A stretch of DNA of 9,879 bases from DSOT01 sp052386775 (GTDB lineage: Bacteria > Pseudomonadota > Gammaproteobacteria > Burkholderiales > SG8-41). Position 1 is the stretch's first letter, and each line of letters begins with the position of its first letter. Below are positions 7,293 to 9,879 of this stretch, in pieces. The notes below the pieces were generated by a model. The model was given only the letters and a program-made list of their open reading frames with translations, searched no databases and was not told the DNA's origin. The translations under genes and the position numbers were made by a program. Location of the stretch: assembly GCA_052386775.1 (NCBI GenBank), contig JBQTJV010000069.1, positions 1 through 9,879 of the forward strand. The letters run 5' to 3'.

Positions 7293-8213
7293 CTAGCCGC
7301 CTCCTACCTCTTCGAACGGGTCGGGCAGCGCCAGCGAATCGGCCGGCATCTTCATCCGGCAGCTTTCCGACCACCGTTCGAGCGCCGATTTTTCCTCCGC
7401 GGCGAAGCGCTTGAGCCGCGTCGTAAGATCCTCGAAGTCGACCTGGTGGCCGTCGAAATCGGGCCCGTCCACGCACGCGAACTTCACCTGCCCGCCGATC
7501 CGTACGCGGCAGCCGCCGCACATCCCGGTGCCGTCCACCATCACCGGGTTCAAGCTGACCACCGTCTTGATCTTGTGGGGGCGCGTCGCCTCCGCGCACG
7601 CCTTCATCATCACGGGCGGGCCGATGGCGACGACCTCGTCGATGTCTGGATGCGCGGCAATCGCGCGCTTGATGCCTTCCGTTACCGGCCCTTTCATGCC
7701 GACCGACCCGTCGTCGGTGCACACGATCAGCTCATCACAGCAACTACGAAACTTCTCTTCCCAGAAAATGAGCTTGCAGTTGCGGAAGCCGATCACGCCG
7801 ATCACGTATGCGCCGGCCTGCTTGTAGGCGCGCGCTTGGGGAAACATCGGGGCCACTCCCAGCCCGCCGCCGACGCAAACGACCTTGTTGGCGCCGCGCG
7901 TGTGGCTCGGGATGCCCATAGGCCCCACCAGCGCGTAGAGTGAGGTGCCGACCTGGCACGTCTGCTGCATTTCCCGGGTGGTCTTGCCGACCGCCTGGAT
8001 GACGAGCGTGATCGTGCCCTTGGCGCAGTCGAAATCGGCGATGGTGAGCGGAATGCGCTCGCCCTCCGCATGGGACATGACGATGACGAACTGGCCGGGT
8101 TGCGCGGCCTTCGCCATCAGCGGATGGTGGATTTCCAGTAGAAGCGTGACGTCCGAGAAGTCCTCTCGCGCCACGATCTCGAACTTTGTCGGGTCTTTTC
8201 TTGTGGCAGCCAT
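7293..8213 (-). CDS. NfnA/SudB-like ferredoxin-NAD(P)H reductase subunit (PyrK-type FAD/NAD-binding, [2Fe-2S])
   Basis: First gene of the operon, 306 residues. It has a ferredoxin-reductase-type fold: the FAD-binding motif RIPLTIAD (53-60), QPGQFVIV before it (38-45), and the dinucleotide-binding CVGGGLGVAPMFPQA (113-127). The C-terminal iron-sulfur site is VDGTGMCGGCRV (226-237) followed by ACVDGPDFDGH (246-256), giving D227, C232, C235 and C247. An aspartate plus three cysteines is the [2Fe-2S] ligand set reported for the NfnA subunit. With the next gene it would form a heterodimer moving electrons between NAD(P)H and ferredoxin. PyrK of dihydroorotate dehydrogenase is the main alternative family, but no pyrD is adjacent. 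After the cluster there is an extra tail of about 45 residues of unknown role. The ribosome-binding site is weak; the start is supported by conserved sequence beginning at FEIV (11-14). Confidence 0.92.
   Translation of the reverse strand: MAATRKDPTKFEIVAREDFSDVTLLLEIHHPLMAKAAQPGQFVIVMSHAEGERIPLTIADFDCAKGTITLVIQAVGKTTREMQQTCQVGTSLYALVGPMGIPSHTRGANKVVCVGGGLGVAPMFPQARAYKQAGAYVIGVIGFRNCKLIFWEEKFRSCCDELIVCTDDGSVGMKGPVTEGIKRAIAAHPDIDEVVAIGPPVMMKACAEATRPHKIKTVVSLNPVMVDGTGMCGGCRVRIGGQVKFACVDGPDFDGHQVDFEDLTTRLKRFAAEEKSALERWSESCRMKMPADSLALPDPFEEVGGG
7300..7305 (-). promoter_or_regulatory. Perfect Shine-Dalgarno for the NfnB-like gene, inside the end of the NfnA-like gene
   Basis: AGGAGG on the minus strand lies eight bases before the ATG at 7291 and within the last codons of the upstream gene. 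It fixes the start of the NfnB-like protein and suggests close translational coupling of the two subunits. It is the strongest ribosome-binding site in the operon. Confidence 0.85.
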
Positions 8214-8262
8214 TGCTCTGTTACCCGCGTGCTGGTCGCTTTCGGCCGGCGTGCGGGAGCCT

Positions 8263-8311
8263 TTCGCGCAATCTATTGGCTTTCAGGCAGCGGTGATTTG
8301 ATCTAACTCAA
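8263..8311 (-). promoter_or_regulatory. FNR/Anr-dependent class II promoter of the oxidoreductase operon
   Basis: The sequence TTGATCTAACTCAA (8298-8311, read on the plus strand) matches the FNR/Anr box TTGAT-N4-ATCAA at 9 of 10 defined positions. Its centre is 8304.5. A -10-like TAGATT (8275-8270, minus strand; 4 of 6) predicts a start at an A near 8263, so the box sits at -41.5, the class II position where FNR-family activators contact RNA polymerase. The leader to the first ATG at 8213 would be 50 bases. Activation under low oxygen fits an oxygen-sensitive 2-oxoacid:ferredoxin oxidoreductase. The box and spacing are seen directly; FNR control is inference. Confidence 0.65.
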
Positions 8312-8432
8312 TAAGATCGCAATTACCCTGAAGGCAGCGATTTCGTAAGCCTCTCTGGAGGAATGGGACGGTGCAAGCAGGCAGCAGCCATCGATCGTCT
8401 CAGCAACTTACGCAATGCTGATCGACTTTGAC

Positions 8433-8614
8433 CTAGGCGTCATTTTCTCGCTTTGCGAGGTCGTTCAGATAGCGCTCGCGTGCCGCCCGCGTCTGCTTTT
8501 CGCGGCGCACGCGTTCGCGCTTGGCTCTTTCCGAGGCTTGGCGCTGCTCGTTTCAGCGCGCTCTCGGGCAGCCTTTAGTATTGCTCGTTTCTTATCTTCC
8601 GAACCAGATTTAAC
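8433..8614 (-). pseudogene. Probable frameshifted remnant of a small, highly charged helical protein
   Basis: Two minus-strand frames join into one plausible peptide. The upstream frame (8614 to about 8558) reads KSGSEDKKRAILKAARERAE. A single missing base near 8553-8557 would move reading into the second frame, QRQASERAKRERVRRE and on through AARERYLNDLAKRENDA to the TAG at 8433-8435. The joined product would be about 60 residues, rich in Arg, Lys, Glu and Ala, probably one long helix. The downstream frame has the high third-position GC of the surrounding genes. No start codon or ribosome-binding site is present: the codon where a start would be expected is GTT, and the poly-T of a terminator lies just upstream. 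I do not recognise the family. The whole stretch could instead be non-coding. Confidence 0.35.
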
Positions 8615-8620
8615 GCAGCA

Positions 8621-8654
8621 GAAAAAATAAAGGCCTGCGAACTCGCAAGCCTTT
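8621..8654 (-). terminator. Rho-independent terminator (minus strand)
   Basis: On the minus strand AAAGGC-T-TGCG pairs with CGCA-G-GCCTTT (arms 8654-8644 and 8639-8629) around a four-base loop, with one internal mismatch, followed directly by ATTTTTTC (8628-8621). The T-tract lies only on the minus-strand side, so the terminator faces left. It starts eight bases after the CCA of the tRNA 3' fragment, the usual distance for a terminator behind a tRNA gene. No intact gene now lies directly upstream of it; the nearest minus-strand gene ends at 8867. Confidence 0.8.
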
Positions 8655-8662
8655 AAATTGGG

Positions 8663-8680
8663 TGGCGCGCCCGGCGGGAT
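8663..8680 (-). other. tRNA 3'-end fragment (tRNA-Arg-like), candidate attachment-site remnant
   Basis: The plus-strand 18-mer TGGCGCGCCCGGCGGGAT is, read on the minus strand, the end of a T-loop, the 3' half of a T-stem, the 3' strand of an acceptor stem (CGGGCGC), a discriminator G and CCA. It resembles the end of bacterial tRNA-Arg genes that begin GCGCCCG. Beyond 8680 the match stops: the T-loop TTCGAA is missing, and the matching acceptor strand, which would appear as CGGGCGC on the plus strand, does not occur in the next 120 bases. With the terminator directly behind it, this looks like a 3' tRNA end separated from its body, as left by tRNA-targeting integrases, or simply a decayed tRNA gene. 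No integrase gene is in the window. Confidence 0.5.
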
Positions 8681-8741
8681 GAATCTGGGCACTGGGAGGA
8701 ACGGCTTGCCTTGATCTGACCTATTGGGGGGATTTCCATTG

Positions 8742-8778
8742 AGCGGACCCAGTGTCCGCTTTCGACCCCGAAGCGGAC
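8742..8778. repeat. Stacked inverted repeats: three copies of one heptamer
   Basis: AGCGGAC occurs at 8742-8748, its complement GTCCGCT at 8754-8760, and AGCGGAC again at 8772-8778. The middle copy can pair with the left one (7 bp, 5-base loop) or with the right one (8 bp including the adjoining A/T, 9-base loop), so two mutually exclusive hairpins are possible on either strand. Neither is followed by a T-tract. The motif looks like an intergenic repeat of the REP type, which I cannot confirm without a genome search. Confidence 0.6.
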
Positions 8779-8866
8779 GGTCAGGCATCGCCAAGCCTGC
8801 TCATTGAGCCGCCCGTACAAACAACACTCGCGGTAACGCCCTTGGCAGTCACTGGGAAGGCCGTCA

Positions 8867-9094
8867 TTACTGATCTATCCGTATGAGCACAGCGCCATCG
8901 ACCAGCAGCTCGCCGAGGTCACGCTTTAACGCTAGTGCTGCCTCCCGGTTCTCCATCGTCACCCATGCTAGGGTCTTGAACTGTGCATAATTGTGTATGG
9001 TGACGCGTGCCACTGGGCCGAATCGAGAACAGCGTTCTACCACCAGCTTTTCGAGTTCCTCACGCGAGAACGGCTCCGAACCCAACCTAATCAT
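8867..9094 (-). CDS. Small RRM-like RNA-binding domain protein (75 aa), hypothetical
   Basis: The 75-residue protein has the pattern of a single RNA-recognition motif fold: a short first strand (MIRLG), helix SREELEKLVVERCSRFG (10-26), strand VARVTIHNY (28-36), strand TLAWVTM (41-47), helix REAALALKRDLGELL (50-64) and a last strand AVLIRID (68-74). The FG-V-V and A-V-M spacing fits RRM. RNP1 is weak (one aromatic, W44) and RNP2 lacks the usual aromatic, so RNA binding is uncertain. The ATG at 9094 was chosen over one at 9259 in the same frame because AGGGGG lies six bases before it and the fold begins there; the extra 55 residues are low-quality and Cys/Pro-rich. A possible -10 TATGAT (9128-9123) lies upstream without a clear -35. 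It is divergent from the pilin gene. Function unknown. Confidence 0.72.
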   Translation of the reverse strand: MIRLGSEPFSREELEKLVVERCSRFGPVARVTIHNYAQFKTLAWVTMENREAALALKRDLGELLVDGAVLIRIDQ

Positions 9095-9100
9095 TTCTTT

Positions 9101-9106
9101 CCCCCT
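9101..9106 (-). promoter_or_regulatory. Ribosome-binding site deciding the start of the RRM-like gene
   Basis: AGGGGG on the minus strand is separated by AAAGAA from the ATG at 9094. It supports the 75-residue product over the 130-residue reading that begins at 9259. Confidence 0.7.
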
Positions 9107-9213
9107 GGGGCGCGTTGACGGTATCATACATTGAGTGGATATCGTGCACCCAGGCTGCAACGATCCGGTTGCATACTGCCGGGGGCAAGTGGTTAAGCGT
9201 GGCCCCGGAAACA

Positions 9214-9229
9214 TGGCGTTGCTTGTGCT
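9214..9229 (+). promoter_or_regulatory. Possible sigma-54 promoter of the pilin gene
   Basis: TGGCGTTGCTTGTGCT has the GG and GC doublets of a -24/-12 promoter ten bases apart, with TGGC at the -24 side and TGCT at the -12 side; the ACG after TGGC and one T of TTGC are not kept. It predicts a transcript start near 9240 and a leader of about 30 bases before the pilin ATG. Control of pilA by sigma-54 and PilR is known in several proteobacteria. No activator site could be identified, so this remains a weak call. Confidence 0.35.
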
Positions 9230-9270
9230 GGACGCTGGCAATTCCATTAACATAACCAAAAGGTCGCGCG

Positions 9271-9786
9271 ATGAAATTCAGGGGAGCGGGTTTCACGCTT
9301 GTCGAGTTGATGGTGGTCGTAGCCATCATCGGCATTCTTGCCGCGGTGGTCCTTCCCCAATACCAGAATTACACGAAACGCACCAGGATGTCGGAGGTGG
9401 TATTGGCGGCTTCCGCGTGTAGAAGTGCAGTCAGCGAGATATATCTATTGCAAACCAGTCCGCCCGGCGAGGGAAATTGGGGCTGCGAATTCTCTGCTCC
9501 CGACCCTCAAGGGAAAGGCCAAGCAAAAGGCAAAGACAAGGCCGGCAGCGCCTATGTTCAGTCGGTCGCGATCGACTCAGATGGCAAAGTGATTGCGACA
9601 GCCAGAGGGTTCAGCGATACAGCTATTGACGGCAAGGTTCTCACGCTGGCCCCGCTGATCAACGGCATCCCGGCTGTGTCCGCCACAGATATGGGTAAGG
9701 CCATCACCAGCTGGCGGTGCGGCAGCCCCGAAAACGGCACGACCATACCCCTAAAATACCTGCCCAGCTCCTGCCAAGGGCTTTGA
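9271..9786 (+). CDS. pilA: Type IV pilin, class IVa (PilA/PilE-like major or minor pilin)
   Basis: This 171-residue prepilin has the short leader MKFRGAG cleaved by PilD before F8, giving the mature start FTLVELMVVVAIIGILAAVV (8-27), with the essential Glu at mature position 5 (E12). The hydrophobic helix anchors the protein in the inner membrane and packs the pilus core. Four cysteines form two likely pairs: C50-C72 near the end of the N-terminal helix, and C150-C168, the C-terminal disulfide-bounded D-region closing in PSSC-QGL. A Gly/Lys-rich insert, QGKGQAKGKDKAG (80-92), gives a positively charged loop. AAGG lies upstream of the ATG at a usable distance. Length and domain order are normal for PilA. 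Whether it is the major pilin cannot be told; no other pilus gene is in the window. Confidence 0.93.
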   Translation: MKFRGAGFTLVELMVVVAIIGILAAVVLPQYQNYTKRTRMSEVVLAASACRSAVSEIYLLQTSPPGEGNWGCEFSAPDPQGKGQAKGKDKAGSAYVQSVAIDSDGKVIATARGFSDTAIDGKVLTLAPLINGIPAVSATDMGKAITSWRCGSPENGTTIPLKYLPSSCQGL

Positions 9787-9879
9787 AGTGCGCTGGCGCC
9801 GAACAATATGAATTCTTCGCTTCAAACTAAAAAGCCATGCAGGCGATAAAGTGTGCAATGCTTAGATCACGGGTGCCAA

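Noticed and set aside
8300..8318. Inverted repeat GATCT...AGATC overlapping the FNR box
   Set aside because: The arms are only five bases long and the centre is not symmetric; the FNR match explains the dyad better.
8465..8794. Open minus-strand frame of 109 codons across the terminator, tRNA fragment and repeat
   Set aside because: It runs through non-coding structures and has a Pro/Arg-rich, unstructured N-terminal part; only its region around 8558-8614 looks like part of a former gene, in combination with another frame.
9787..9879. Start of another gene downstream of the pilin (ATG at 9810 or 9837)
   Set aside because: The first frame stops after 13 codons; the second has no ribosome-binding site and too little sequence before the window ends.
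1..9879. CRISPR array, insertion sequence or transposase, rRNA or intact tRNA
   Set aside because: No regularly spaced repeats, no transposase or integrase motifs, and no complete tRNA or rRNA sequence were seen on either strand.

Overview
The window is GC-rich and reads like a proteobacterial chromosome, most likely a betaproteobacterium able to live without oxygen. That placement is inferred from the gene content (a KorAB-type 2-oxoacid:ferredoxin oxidoreductase, a class IVa type IV pilin, an FNR/Anr-type operator) and was not tested by a search.

Layout. Bases 1-420 (minus) hold the N-terminal 140 residues of a SAM-dependent methyltransferase that runs off the left edge. Bases 605-8213 (minus) are one compact five-gene operon, transcribed right to left: an NfnA/SudB-like flavoprotein with a [2Fe-2S] site, an NfnB/GltD-like flavoprotein with two iron-sulfur clusters, korA (fused gamma-alpha subunit), korB (ThDP-binding beta subunit), and a 738-residue protein. 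The last looks like a PFOR ThDP domain that has lost its cofactor motif and is joined through an Ala/Pro-rich linker to a single-cluster ferredoxin domain. Gaps between the genes are 1, 10, 2 and 39 bases. The operon is preceded by a near-perfect FNR box, centred 41.5 bases upstream of a plausible start site.

Bases 8214-8866 carry no intact gene. They hold the promoter, a probable frameshifted remnant of a small charged protein, a Rho-independent terminator on the minus strand, an 18-base match to the 3' end of a tRNA (tRNA-Arg-like) lacking the rest of the tRNA, and a stacked inverted repeat. This looks like a recombination scar or attachment site. Bases 8867-9094 (minus) encode a 75-residue RRM-like protein. 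Bases 9271-9786 (plus), divergent from it, encode a type IV pilin behind a possible sigma-54 promoter.

How the genes work together (inference). KorAB would oxidise 2-oxoglutarate, or a similar 2-oxoacid, with CoA and pass low-potential electrons to ferredoxin. The last operon protein may be a dedicated, tethered ferredoxin. The Nfn-like pair would exchange those electrons with NAD(P)H. In Thauera aromatica a KorAB enzyme supplies the reduced ferredoxin for benzoyl-CoA reductase. A similar role, or supply to another low-potential sink, is possible here, but no such sink lies in the window.
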